Source: a virus. From it: DNA of 39,940 nucleotides. The notes below the pieces were generated by a model. It did no database searches. It saw only the letters and a program-made list of their open reading frames with translations, and had not been told where the DNA came from. Location: IMG/VR virus record IMGVR_UViG_3300027801_000056, positions 1 through 39,940 of that record, one strand, 5' to 3'. Shown piece after piece: positions 7,799 through 15,956 of the stretch; the stretch's first letter is position 1; every line of letters starts with the position of its first letter. Position numbers and translations under genes: made by a program.

Positions 7799-8302
7799 AT
7801 GAGTGTAGGTTATAATGATAAGAAAGATAGAGATTGGGGAAGGCATTTTCTGATTAAGACTAAAGGAAGAAAAACCGTATATAATGGAGTAAATACTTAT
7901 GGTGATACTCGTGATATAAAAGATACCGAATCTACATATGGTGCAGATGTCGAACATGCACAACTGTATAATCCATTAACTAGAAATAGACCAATTTCAA
8001 TACCATATAGAAAGTCAAAAGTTGGTAAATATTGGAACAATAAAGAAACTGATTATATCCAATATGTGGGTATGAATAACACCAAACTTATTTACATAAA
8101 AAGTAATGTTATTAACTCTTATAAAGATAACCCAATTCAAAGAGGAAATTTGCCTTGGAAAAGGGATTCCACTTGGAAAGGATATACAAAAGAAGAATGT
8201 CAGAAAATCTTCAATACCTATATAGAGATTCCTAAAGACAAAGTAGAGATTTGGAATAGAATAGGCAAAGGACCTGAATCAACATGGGAAAAAATAAATT
8301 AA
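7799..8302 (+). CDS. Basic protein, unknown
   Basis: A 167-residue protein rich in Lys, Tyr, Asn and Trp with no recognised motif, starting 10 nt after the phosphatase stop and so probably co-transcribed with it. The C-terminal half (WKRDSTWKGYTKEECQKIF, then IPKDKVEIWNRIG) may be an independent small domain. Function unknown. Confidence 0.6.
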   Translation: MSVGYNDKKDRDWGRHFLIKTKGRKTVYNGVNTYGDTRDIKDTESTYGADVEHAQLYNPLTRNRPISIPYRKSKVGKYWNNKETDYIQYVGMNNTKLIYIKSNVINSYKDNPIQRGNLPWKRDSTWKGYTKEECQKIFNTYIEIPKDKVEIWNRIGKGPESTWEKIN

Positions 8303-8308
8303 AAAGAA

Positions 8309-8340
8309 TTAGGATATATGAAAATCTTTTCGTATATTAG
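8309..8340 (+). promoter_or_regulatory. Phage promoter 3
   Basis: TTAGGATAT begins at 8309 and TATATTAG at 8333 (spacing 24). The whole promoter and leader, up to about 8362, is almost identical to the promoter at 9980. The ATG of the driven gene is at 8382. Confidence 0.8.
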
Positions 8341-8381
8341 TATAAATAAATAAAGTTTAACCTTAAAAAACATTAAAAATA

Positions 8382-9536
8382 ATGAAAGAAATGAAAACCC
8401 ACAAAGATTTGGGTAGAAAAATAAGTGATTATGTAATTCCAACATACATCGAAGACCTTGAAAAAGAAGGAAGAATAAAAATCTTAGAAAGTAAGTTCAT
8501 AGGTACAAATCTGTTTCATATAGACTTGACGAATAATATTGTAAGACGATTTATCGATGGCCATAAGAGTGAAGAAGTAAAGACTAGATTTCTAAATAGT
8601 TTTAATGATGTGGGTTGGAATCCACATAAAGGACCAATATGTGTTGTTATCAAGGAGTTGGTAGATAACGAGATAAAATACCGTCCATTGGGTTATACTC
8701 ACAGAGCTGGTGCAACGGTTGATAGTAATATATCAGATATACCATCTTTAGTAATTTCAATCGTAAATGATGCAGACCCTATTACTAAAAAAGAGGCCAT
8801 TGTGGATTTATACACATTAGAACAGAGTTACGAGAGAGCTATTCAGTATGATGAAACACAGGCCGATGTTTTCTTAACATTGAATCAATGGAAAGATATC
8901 TATGTACAGAGATATCCAAATTGGCAAACCCAATCGATTACTAAGATAGAAGACTACTTAGAGAATAAGATTGTAAAGATGTGGGGGAAATATGTAACTG
9001 AGGCGATGAAGAAAAGGATATCAACGTTGTTAGGAAATAAATCAACTTATAGTGTTACAGATTATTCTACTTCAGTAATAGCTACTAACTTCTTTACCCA
9101 TAAATACAATGGTAATTTTGTATGGAATGGTATTGGTAAGATAACTAAGAATATTACATTCAATGTTAGAAATAGAGAAAAAACTCCAGCTATACAAATC
9201 GTTGAGAATGATAATACTTTGTATAAATCAATCTTTATATATGATAATGAATCTAATAGTGGTTGGGTTACTACATATAATATGTTAATTCAGTTATATG
9301 AAGATAACTCTGATTCAAAACTGATGGTATTTTTTGGTATCGGTGGTGGTAGTATCCCCACAAACAACACAGTAGATTCTCGTAGAAATACTTGGATATC
9401 ACAATGGGATATGTGGGTAAAACATCTTCCATCTCATTTAAAGAGTTACCTTCATATCGGTGGTTGGTTAGCATCTGATACAGATTTAGACAAGAACTCA
9501 ATTTTAGATTACAATGAAGTTAAAAGAAATAATTAA
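8382..9536 (+). CDS. 384-residue protein, unknown (possible ParB-like N-terminus)
   Basis: The N-terminal 120 residues (SDYVIPTYIEDLEKEGRI, then YRPLGYTHRAGA) have the flavour of ParB/sulfiredoxin-like domains, where an input sequence is followed by a conserved R/H-rich loop, but I cannot confirm this. The middle is helical with an LTLNQWKDIYVQRYPNW segment. The C-terminus is a mixed domain with VFFGIGGGSIP. It has its own promoter and overlaps the next gene by 23 nt. No function is assigned. Confidence 0.6.
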   Translation: MKEMKTHKDLGRKISDYVIPTYIEDLEKEGRIKILESKFIGTNLFHIDLTNNIVRRFIDGHKSEEVKTRFLNSFNDVGWNPHKGPICVVIKELVDNEIKYRPLGYTHRAGATVDSNISDIPSLVISIVNDADPITKKEAIVDLYTLEQSYERAIQYDETQADVFLTLNQWKDIYVQRYPNWQTQSITKIEDYLENKIVKMWGKYVTEAMKKRISTLLGNKSTYSVTDYSTSVIATNFFTHKYNGNFVWNGIGKITKNITFNVRNREKTPAIQIVENDNTLYKSIFIYDNESNSGWVTTYNMLIQLYEDNSDSKLMVFFGIGGGSIPTNNTVDSRRNTWISQWDMWVKHLPSHLKSYLHIGGWLASDTDLDKNSILDYNEVKRNN

Positions 9537-9969
9537 TAACATACCCGATACGTTTTATAACAATCTATGTGGCCAGTTACATGATGGTGAGTTACATACA
9601 TCAGAATCATTAAATTTATCATTAAGAGAAATTGATAAGACATTGGAAAAAAAATTAAATCTAAGATTTCCTTGTTCTAAAATGGTTAGAGAAAAGAGTG
9701 GTGAAGTATTTTTTGACTCATCTATTGTGAAACAAAAAACATATAGAGAACATATCATCGGTGTTTCTAAACGAATGATAGAATGTAGAAAAAGAATATT
9801 ACTTCAAAATCAAAGTAAGTTGGAGATATATGAGTATTTACAGAATACACTATATTTGGTCTATAAAGATGACAGTGAAAAATTAGAAGAAATGCAATCA
9901 GAGGAGTATATTAGAGATTCTGAAAAAAGAAGTGATATTATTGAATATTTTAATAATAGTAAAATTTAA
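9514..9969 (+). CDS. Helical protein, unknown
   Basis: A 151-residue, mostly helical and highly charged protein that starts 23 nt inside the end of the upstream gene. The overlap and lack of a separate promoter suggest one operon with it. Its C-terminus is very acidic (KLEEMQSEEYIRDSEK). No domain recognised. Confidence 0.6.
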   Translation: MKLKEIINNIPDTFYNNLCGQLHDGELHTSESLNLSLREIDKTLEKKLNLRFPCSKMVREKSGEVFFDSSIVKQKTYREHIIGVSKRMIECRKRILLQNQSKLEIYEYLQNTLYLVYKDDSEKLEEMQSEEYIRDSEKRSDIIEYFNNSKI

Positions 9970-9979
9970 ATTAAAAAAA

Positions 9980-10011
9980 TTAGGATATATGAAAATCTTT
10001 TCGTATATTTG
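9980..10011 (+). promoter_or_regulatory. Phage promoter 4, near-copy of promoter 3
   Basis: TTAGGATAT begins at 9980 and a perfect Bacteroidetes -7 TATATTTG at 10004 (spacing 24). The ATG at 10048 lies 37 nt after the -7 box. The promoter and leader repeat that at 8309 with only a few differences. Confidence 0.8.
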
Positions 10012-10047
10012 TATAAATAAATAAAGTTTAACCTAAATAAAAGTTAC

Positions 10048-10482
10048 ATGGAAGATAAAAAAGTACTTAGTACAAAATCAAAAAACCACAAATTTAATCC
10101 AATCGCAGTAAAACCTCAATATGATGAGGTTATTGCATATGATAATCCAGAAGTGGTTGAGGAAATGGAAAAACAATGGCCTGAAATGACAGCAGAATTC
10201 AAAAGAATAATGTTTACTCAATATGAATTGTTTTGTTTAAAACAATCTAACTATGGACCAGATAATATTTCTGTTGGTTCTAATTTAGAAACTGAACAAG
10301 AAAAGAAAGTTTCTTTGACCGGTTTGTGGTTTAGAATGAATGATAAAATCCAAAGGTTGAAACAATTGGTAGTATTAGGTAAACAAGATAACATCGGAGA
10401 ATCGTGTGAAGATACGTTTCAAGACTTATCAGTATATGGTATAATTGCACAATTGGTATCAAGTGGTAAATGGGCAAAATAA
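10048..10482 (+). CDS. DUF1599-type (nucleotide modification associated) protein
   Basis: A 144-residue protein whose second half matches what I know of the DUF1599 / 'nucleotide modification associated domain 1' family: a helix with LFCLKQSNYGPDNIS, then LWFRMNDKIQRLKQLV and CEDTFQDLSVYGIIAQLV. Phage members are distantly related to all-alpha NTP pyrophosphatases (MazG-like) by their helix-rich acidic layout. A role in nucleotide metabolism or base modification is suggested by the family and by the nearby methyltransferases and ribonucleotide reductase. The reaction is not established. It has its own promoter, and the nuclease gene follows after 12 nt. Confidence 0.6.
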   Translation: MEDKKVLSTKSKNHKFNPIAVKPQYDEVIAYDNPEVVEEMEKQWPEMTAEFKRIMFTQYELFCLKQSNYGPDNISVGSNLETEQEKKVSLTGLWFRMNDKIQRLKQLVVLGKQDNIGESCEDTFQDLSVYGIIAQLVSSGKWAK

Positions 10483-10494
10483 ACACGAAAGATA

Positions 10495-11016
10495 ATGAAA
10501 AATTTAAGATTTTTTAATAGTACAGAATTACACATCCAAAAATCAGTTCAATCCTCATCAGTTCATGCAAACGGAAGTGCATTGGAACTAAGAGTGCAAC
10601 GTTATTTAGAATCAATGGGAATTCCTCATATTAAGGGAAAATCCAATGGAATTGATTTTATTATCAATGGTTCTGTGTACTTAGAATGTAAAGCTCAAAC
10701 CGTAAATGGTTCGATATGTGAAAAATTACCAACTTGTGCATTTAAATATATTGAAAAATATCATTTAAACGGTGGAGATATTTATTTCCTTCATCCATAT
10801 TCTTCAATCAATATTGCAACAGCAGGACATTTTGAATTATTGGAAAACGTATTGAATACTAAAATCCACGTACTAGATTGGAAAGATTTTACATATTTAA
10901 TGAATGGTGGTGTATTTAAAGAAAGAAAACCATATCGTATTGGAAAAGATGGTGGTGGAAATTATGCACCAACAAATTTCAAAATTAATGAATTCTTTAA
11001 ATTTCAAAATAAATAA
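10495..11016 (+). CDS. PD-(D/E)XK nuclease-like protein
   Basis: A 173-residue protein with a compact nuclease signature: an N-terminal helix with E31 (GSALELRVQRYLESMG), then GID (D54) and, ten residues later, ECKAQ (E64, K66). That spacing and the beta-hairpin between them match the PD-(D/E)XK catalytic core used by restriction enzymes, resolvases and Vsr-like repair nucleases. It lies directly upstream of the SSB/UvsX recombination block, so a role in DNA processing is reasonable. The substrate is unknown. Confidence 0.65.
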   Translation: MKNLRFFNSTELHIQKSVQSSSVHANGSALELRVQRYLESMGIPHIKGKSNGIDFIINGSVYLECKAQTVNGSICEKLPTCAFKYIEKYHLNGGDIYFLHPYSSINIATAGHFELLENVLNTKIHVLDWKDFTYLMNGGVFKERKPYRIGKDGGGNYAPTNFKINEFFKFQNK

Positions 11017-11023
11017 AATTAAA

Positions 11024-11055
11024 TTAGGATATACCAATTAATTGTTGTATCTTTA
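11024..11055 (+). promoter_or_regulatory. Phage promoter 5 (SSB promoter, TATCTTTA subclass)
   Basis: TTAGGATAT begins at 11024 and TATCTTTA at 11048 (spacing 24). The spacer and -7 box resemble promoter 11 (polymerase) far more than the other promoters, sharing attgttgtatcttt. It is followed by a long structured leader of about 180 nt. Confidence 0.75.
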
Positions 11056-11063
11056 CATAATAA

Positions 11064-11184
11064 ATGGGTGAGAGGTGTATCTCGAACTCATCAATAAATA
11101 GTTAACAACTTTAACAAAAAAAGTATAAGAAAATCGGTAAATCTTATACTTATATATACACCGAGTGTTACTAGTTTAGCACTC
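11064..11184 (+). promoter_or_regulatory. Structured 5' leader of the SSB gene (three hairpins)
   Basis: Three hairpins follow one another. The first, 11064-11091, pairs ATGGGTGAGA with TCTC-GA-ACTCAT (2-nt bulge, 6-nt loop). The second, 11121-11151, is a perfect 10-bp stem (AAGTATAAGA) with an 11-nt loop. The third, 11163-11184, has GAGTGTTA paired to TAGCACTC with one G-U pair. Most other leaders here are short. T4 gene 32 autoregulates through structure in its own leader, so this may do the same; that is inference. Confidence 0.6.
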
Positions 11185-11233
11185 AAAACTTAAACTTAAA
11201 CCAATTAATAATTAACAATTAAATTTAAACAAG

Positions 11234-12034
11234 ATGGCATTAGACATTAACGCAATCAGAGGTAGACTGAACAAACTACAAAACACTCAAAGGAAATCTG
11301 ACAATCTATGGAAACCAACACCTGGTAAACATACTGTTAGAATCGCTCCTTACCAATTCGACAAGGATAATCCTTTCATCGAATTGTATTTTCACTATAA
11401 TATTAATAACAAAACTTATTTATCACCACAATCGTATGGTAGACCAGACCCTATTGTAGAGTTTGCGGATAAACTAAAACGAATGGGAGATAAGGAAGAT
11501 TGGAAAGCAGCTAAGGCTATGGAGCCGAAGTTGAGAACTTTCGTACCTGTTATCGTTAGAGGTGAAGAAGGTGAAGGAATCCGTTTTTGGGGATTCGGTA
11601 AAACAGTATATCAAGAAATTCTTGGTTACATTGCTGACCCAGATTATGGTGATATCACTGATCCAACAAGTGGTAGAGATTTAACAATTGAATATAAATC
11701 AGCTGAAGAAGCTGGCACGAGTTATCCAACTACTACCATTCGAGTTAAACCAAGTACATCTCCAATTACGGCAGATGAATCAAAGGTTGAAGGATTATTA
11801 AATAATCAAACTGAAATTACTGACTTATATTCAGAGTTATCTTACGATGAATTGAAATCAGTACTAGAAGGATGGTTAAATCCAAGTGGAGAGGGTGAAA
11901 CATCAGTAGCACAACAAACATTGACTACTAAACCAACTCAATCTACACAATCAACCCAACCTAAAGTAGAAATTAACGATCCTCAGAAAACTGATGATGT
12001 TGCCTCTGCTTTTGATGACTTATTTAACAAATAA
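11234..12034 (+). CDS. Single-stranded DNA-binding protein, T4 gp32-like
   Basis: A 266-residue protein resembling T4 gp32. It has a basic N-terminus (NAIRGRLNKLQNTQRKSDNLW), an OB-fold core rich in aromatics (YFHYNINNKTYLSPQSYG, then RFWGFGKTVYQEI) and an acidic C-terminal tail after a Thr/Gln-rich linker (DDVASAFDDLFNK), the usual protein-interaction tail. It coats single-stranded DNA during replication and recombination and works with UvsX, encoded 11 nt downstream. It contains no cysteine, so the zinc site of T4 gp32 is absent. Expression probably depends on the structured leader. Confidence 0.85.
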   Translation: MALDINAIRGRLNKLQNTQRKSDNLWKPTPGKHTVRIAPYQFDKDNPFIELYFHYNINNKTYLSPQSYGRPDPIVEFADKLKRMGDKEDWKAAKAMEPKLRTFVPVIVRGEEGEGIRFWGFGKTVYQEILGYIADPDYGDITDPTSGRDLTIEYKSAEEAGTSYPTTTIRVKPSTSPITADESKVEGLLNNQTEITDLYSELSYDELKSVLEGWLNPSGEGETSVAQQTLTTKPTQSTQSTQPKVEINDPQKTDDVASAFDDLFNK

Positions 12035-12045
12035 AAACCAACTTA

Positions 12046-13170
12046 ATGGCGAAAAAGAAAAAAGAATTGGATCTTGCAGATATCCTTGCGGATGAACTGA
12101 ACAAACAATCCAAAGACCAAAAAGTAGCATTTTTCCTTAATGAAGATGAAGCTCCTACAAATGTAGATGGGTGGATATCCACAGGATGTGCTATGTTAGA
12201 TGTTGCAATTTCTAATCGTCCTTATGGTGGATTACCAGTTGGTAGAATAACTGAAATTACAGGATTAGAACAATCAGGAAAATCATTAGTATCGGCCCAC
12301 CTCCTTGCGGAAACACAAAAGCAAGGTGGTGTTGCTGTTCTTATTGATACAGAAACCGCAGTAAGTAGAGATTTTTTAGAAGCAATCGGTGTAGACGTTT
12401 CTAAATTACTTTATGTATCAGCAGATTCGGTTGAACAAATCTTTGATTTCACAGAAACTATCATTGAAAAGGTAAGAGAAACATCAAAGGATAAATTAGT
12501 TACTATCGTAGTAGATTCCGTAGCAGCAGCCTCCACAACGAATGAGTTGGCTTCTGATTATAAGAAAGATGGATATGCTACCGATAAGGCTATTATTATC
12601 TCAAAAGCAATGAGAAAGATTACCAATATGATTGGTAGACAGAAAATCTCATTGGTGTTCACTAACCAACTTAGACAAAAGATGAACGCTATGTTCGGAG
12701 ATCCTTGGACTACAAGTGGTGGTAAAGCTCTTGCTTTTCACTCTTCTGTAAGATTAAGGTTAAAGAATATGGGGCAAATCAAAATGAAGGTAAACGCCAA
12801 AGATAAGGTGGTAGGAATGAAAGTTCGTTGTCAAGTAGTAAAAAACAGAATGGGCCCACCACTAAGGGCGGCTGATTTTGAAATTTATTTTGACAGAGGA
12901 ATAGATAACTACGGTTCGTGGTTAGGAGTAATGAAAGAAAATAATATGTTGAAACAAGCGGGTGCTTGGTATACATACGTTGATACCGAAACAGGTGAAG
13001 AAATCAAATTTCAATCCAAAGATTTCATTGTAATGATGGGAGAAAAGGAAGAATTGAGAGAACAAATTTATAAAAAGATATGTGAAGAAACAATCTTACA
13101 GTATAAAGGTGATACTCTTGATATCGAGAATATGGAAGTAGATACACATGGTGCCGGTGTTGGCGATTAA
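12046..13170 (+). CDS. uvsX: UvsX-like RecA family recombinase
   Basis: A 374-residue RecA-fold protein. Walker A is GLEQSGKS (73-80), a catalytic-Glu strand is ETAVSRDF (about 105-112), and Walker B is TIVVDSVAA. FTNQLRQKMNAMFG and TTSGGKALAFHSSVRLRL match the L2/core region of UvsX and RecA. It catalyses strand exchange on SSB-coated DNA and starts recombination-dependent replication. It follows the SSB gene closely and precedes the RNase H, as expected for a T4-like recombination unit. Length is similar to T4 UvsX (about 390). Confidence 0.93.
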   Translation: MAKKKKELDLADILADELNKQSKDQKVAFFLNEDEAPTNVDGWISTGCAMLDVAISNRPYGGLPVGRITEITGLEQSGKSLVSAHLLAETQKQGGVAVLIDTETAVSRDFLEAIGVDVSKLLYVSADSVEQIFDFTETIIEKVRETSKDKLVTIVVDSVAAASTTNELASDYKKDGYATDKAIIISKAMRKITNMIGRQKISLVFTNQLRQKMNAMFGDPWTTSGGKALAFHSSVRLRLKNMGQIKMKVNAKDKVVGMKVRCQVVKNRMGPPLRAADFEIYFDRGIDNYGSWLGVMKENNMLKQAGAWYTYVDTETGEEIKFQSKDFIVMMGEKEELREQIYKKICEETILQYKGDTLDIENMEVDTHGAGVGD

Positions 13171-13183
13171 AACAAAAATCAAT

Positions 13184-13405
13184 ATGAGTAAATTAGTTAC
13201 AATGTTGAGATTAAGTGCCGAGGCCGATAAAGCCAAAGCACTTTTATCTCTTGACTTATTAGATAATAGGGGAGTTGGTATTGGTGACCATTCTACGGAA
13301 GATTTCTACAAAAATGCAGAGGAAGCTCTGATTATGTTAGTAGATGCAGATGATAGAATAGCTACACTAGAAAAATACTTTCCACCAACTAAACAAGTTA
13401 TATAA
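13184..13405 (+). CDS. Small helical protein, unknown
   Basis: A 73-residue helical protein (MSKLVTMLRLSAEADKAKAL). An upstream in-frame ATG at 13148 exists but would overlap UvsX by 23 nt; I chose ATG 13184 because it lies 14 nt after the UvsX stop behind an A-rich stretch. It ends exactly where the RNase H gene begins. Function unknown; the position suggests a replication accessory. Confidence 0.65.
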   Translation: MSKLVTMLRLSAEADKAKALLSLDLLDNRGVGIGDHSTEDFYKNAEEALIMLVDADDRIATLEKYFPPTKQVI

Positions 13406-14461
13406 ATGAAAGAACTATACAAAAACATTTTAGATTCGGTTGAAACTGATAGAACCCAAAATGTCAATAGACACAAGAATTCTCGTGTATTAATTATTGA
13501 CGGGTTAAACACATTCATCAGATGTTGGTCATCAATACCAACTATGAATGAAGATGGAGACCACGTAGGTGGTGCGACAGGTGTATTAAAATCAATAGGT
13601 TACGCAATCAGACAAACTCAACCGACTCGTGTTGTTGTAGTGTTCGATGGTAAGGGTGGTTCAACATCACGTAAGAAAAAGTTTAGTGGGTACAAAGCTC
13701 AAAGAGATTCTAACAAACTTAGAGTAAATCGTGCTTATAAAGGCATGATGAACGATGAGGATGAAAGAGAATCTATGAAAAGACAATACGTTTGGTTAAA
13801 CGAAATGTTGGATGGACTACCTTTAACAACTATGATTTACGATGGAGTTGAAGCAGATGATATAATGGCTTATATCTCTACCACACTTCTCAAGGAAGAT
13901 GAACAAGCGGTAATTATGTCAACAGATAAGGATTTCCTTCAACTGATTGATGATACAACTATCGTTTGGTCACCTACCAAAAAGAAAATGTATAATACAA
14001 AGATGGTAAAAGAAGAATTTGGTATTGAATCAAAGAACCTTTTATTATATAGAGTATTAGATGGAGATAAATCAGATAATATCCCTGGAGTATATGGATG
14101 TGGAATCAAAACAGTAGTTAAGAGATTTCCAGAAATTACTCAAGAAGAAAAATTATCAGTAGATGATTTATTAAAACTTTGTGAAACTAAGCTTGATGAG
14201 ACAAAGGGTAAGATAAAGATATATAAAGATATTCTTGGTTCTAAAAACCAAATTTTATTAAATAGAGAACTAATGCAACTCGATGATGTTGATATTAGTG
14301 GTACTATAAAAATGAATACTTTAGATAGATTTAATGAACCTGTTCCCGCTCTAAACAAATTGGATTTTATGAAAATCCTTCTTAAATACAAAGTTATAGG
14401 AAACTTCGGTGATATCAATGATTGGTTAAAAATCACATTCGGTAACATCATTACAGATTAA
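13406..14461 (+). CDS. rnh: RNase H / 5'-3' exonuclease, FEN family (T4 Rnh-like)
   Basis: A 351-residue FEN-superfamily nuclease. The acidic metal-binding residues are visible in order: LIIDGLNTFIRC (D32), VVVFDGKGGSTSRKKKF, DGVEADDIMAYI, STDKDFLQL and VLDGDKSDNIPGVYGCGIKT (helix-hairpin-helix). In T4 this enzyme removes RNA primers and flap DNA from lagging strands, with SSB and clamp. It starts immediately after the stop of the small gene before it. T4 Rnh is about 305 residues, so there is a modest C-terminal extension. Confidence 0.9.
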   Translation: MKELYKNILDSVETDRTQNVNRHKNSRVLIIDGLNTFIRCWSSIPTMNEDGDHVGGATGVLKSIGYAIRQTQPTRVVVVFDGKGGSTSRKKKFSGYKAQRDSNKLRVNRAYKGMMNDEDERESMKRQYVWLNEMLDGLPLTTMIYDGVEADDIMAYISTTLLKEDEQAVIMSTDKDFLQLIDDTTIVWSPTKKKMYNTKMVKEEFGIESKNLLLYRVLDGDKSDNIPGVYGCGIKTVVKRFPEITQEEKLSVDDLLKLCETKLDETKGKIKIYKDILGSKNQILLNRELMQLDDVDISGTIKMNTLDRFNEPVPALNKLDFMKILLKYKVIGNFGDINDWLKITFGNIITD

Positions 14462-14466
14462 TTTAT

Positions 14467-14522
14467 TGGGTGATTGAAGATTGAGATAAAACCGCTCATT
14501 CGAGGCTACCGGACATCACCCA
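14467..14522 (+). terminator. Hairpin element, possible terminator or structured RNA
   Basis: A perfect 8-bp stem TGGGTGAT (14467-14474) pairs with ATCACCCA (14515-14522) and encloses 40 nt with small inner pairings (CTC-ATTC-GAG and CCG/CGG). It lies just after the RNase H stop and before promoter 6, the expected place for a terminator, but there is no U-run. It is clearly richer in G and C than its surroundings, so a small structured RNA is also possible. Confidence 0.5.
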
Positions 14523-14540
14523 TAAATTATTTAAAAAACA

Positions 14541-14572
14541 TTAGGTTATTACAAATATATTTCGTATATTTG
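14541..14572 (+). promoter_or_regulatory. Phage promoter 6 (helicase)
   Basis: TTAGGTTAT begins at 14541 and a perfect TATATTTG at 14565 (spacing 24). The helicase ATG is at 14598, 25 nt after the -7 box. A short TTGT-ATTC-ACAA dyad follows. Confidence 0.75.
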
Positions 14573-14597
14573 TATTCACAATTACTAAAACACTTAA

Positions 14598-15956
14598 ATG
14601 CAAGAAAACGATACTTTATCAAAATACGGACAATCCTTTCAATCAAAGGTTATTTCCGCTCTTCTTGTTGATGGTAAGTTCTTAGATACTATTTCTGAAA
14701 TAACCACTGCTAAATTCTTTGAGAATGATGCAAATAAGTGGATTATAGCGGAAATACTTGAATACCATTCAGGTTACAGACAACCCCCAACATTAGATGT
14801 ATTTAAATCACAATTATCCAAAGTAGATAATCCAATTTTAAAGAAAACAGTTATAGACCAACTACGACACGTTTTCACACAAGTTGGTAATGTTGATTTA
14901 GAATACATTAAGAATGAATTTACAGATTTCTGTAAAAACCAAAACTTAAAAGGAGTAATACTCCAATCAGTTGATTTACTTCAGGCAGGTCAATATGATA
15001 AAATAAAAACTTTAGTAGACAACGCAATGAAAGTTGGTACTGAAACTAATTTAGGACATGATTATAAGATAGATTTCGATGAAAGAGCAAATGAACTAAA
15101 ACGTTCTACTGTTCCAACCAATTGGAAACCAATCAATGATTTAATGGATGGAGGATTAGGACCAGGTGAACTTGGAGTAGTAGTTGCACCTTCTGGTGTA
15201 GGTAAAACTTGGATATTAACCGCAATTGGTGCAGATGCAGTTAAAAGAGGATTAAGTGTGGTACATTATAGTATGGAATTATCAGAACACTATGTAGGTG
15301 CTAGATATGATACTGTATTTACTCAAATTCCATCAAATAAGTTAAAAGAAAGTAGAGAAGATGTTAAACATAAAATTAATGGTTTACCTGGTAGATTGTT
15401 AATTAAGTATTTTCCACCAAAAGGAGTTTCTGTTAAGAAATTAAACCAACATATTGAGAAAATGATAATCTCAGATAACAGACCAGATTTAGTCATTGTA
15501 GATTATGCTGATTTACTATTATCGGATTCAAATAAACATGATTCAACTTATGCTGAACAAGGTGGTGTTTACATTGACCTTCGTGGTATGAGTGGAGAGT
15601 TAGAAATTCCAATATGGACAGCATCACAAACCAATCGTTCAGCAATTGATTCGGAAGTTATTGAAGCAGATAAGATTGCAGATTCTTATGCTAAAGTAAT
15701 GAACGCTGATTTTATTATGAGTTGGAGTAGAAAAGCAAAAGATAAATTGAATGATACTGCTCGTGCACATATTATGAAAAACAGATTTGGACCAGATGGT
15801 ATAACGTTCCCATGTAAGATGAACACAAATACAGGATACATTGAAGTATACGATGGTAATTCACCAGATGGAGTAATTGCACAGAAAGAAGCGGCAAGTG
15901 GACAATTGGAAACTAAGAAACTTCTACATAAAAAATATGTGGAAAATATGGGCTAA
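14598..15956 (+). CDS. Replicative DNA helicase, DnaB/T4 gp41-like
   Basis: A 452-residue RecA-fold hexameric helicase. A helical N-terminal domain (1-150) is followed by the ATPase core with Walker A APSGVGKT (197-204), HYSMELSEHYVGARYD (motif H1a/catalytic Glu region), Walker B LVIVDYADLLL, and IWTASQTNRSA (H3). HIMKNRFGPDGITFPCKMN matches the C-terminal arginine-finger strand of DnaB-type enzymes. It would unwind DNA 5'-3' at the fork. No primase (gp61) or loader (gp59) gene is visible in this window. Its stop overlaps the start of the methyltransferase gene. Confidence 0.9.
   Translation: MQENDTLSKYGQSFQSKVISALLVDGKFLDTISEITTAKFFENDANKWIIAEILEYHSGYRQPPTLDVFKSQLSKVDNPILKKTVIDQLRHVFTQVGNVDLEYIKNEFTDFCKNQNLKGVILQSVDLLQAGQYDKIKTLVDNAMKVGTETNLGHDYKIDFDERANELKRSTVPTNWKPINDLMDGGLGPGELGVVVAPSGVGKTWILTAIGADAVKRGLSVVHYSMELSEHYVGARYDTVFTQIPSNKLKESREDVKHKINGLPGRLLIKYFPPKGVSVKKLNQHIEKMIISDNRPDLVIVDYADLLLSDSNKHDSTYAEQGGVYIDLRGMSGELEIPIWTASQTNRSAIDSEVIEADKIADSYAKVMNADFIMSWSRKAKDKLNDTARAHIMKNRFGPDGITFPCKMNTNTGYIEVYDGNSPDGVIAQKEAASGQLETKKLLHKKYVENMG

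Noticed and set aside
14474-14671. 65-codon frame crossing the helicase start
   Set aside because: It covers the hairpin and promoter 6 and overlaps the helicase in another frame, so it is a chance frame.
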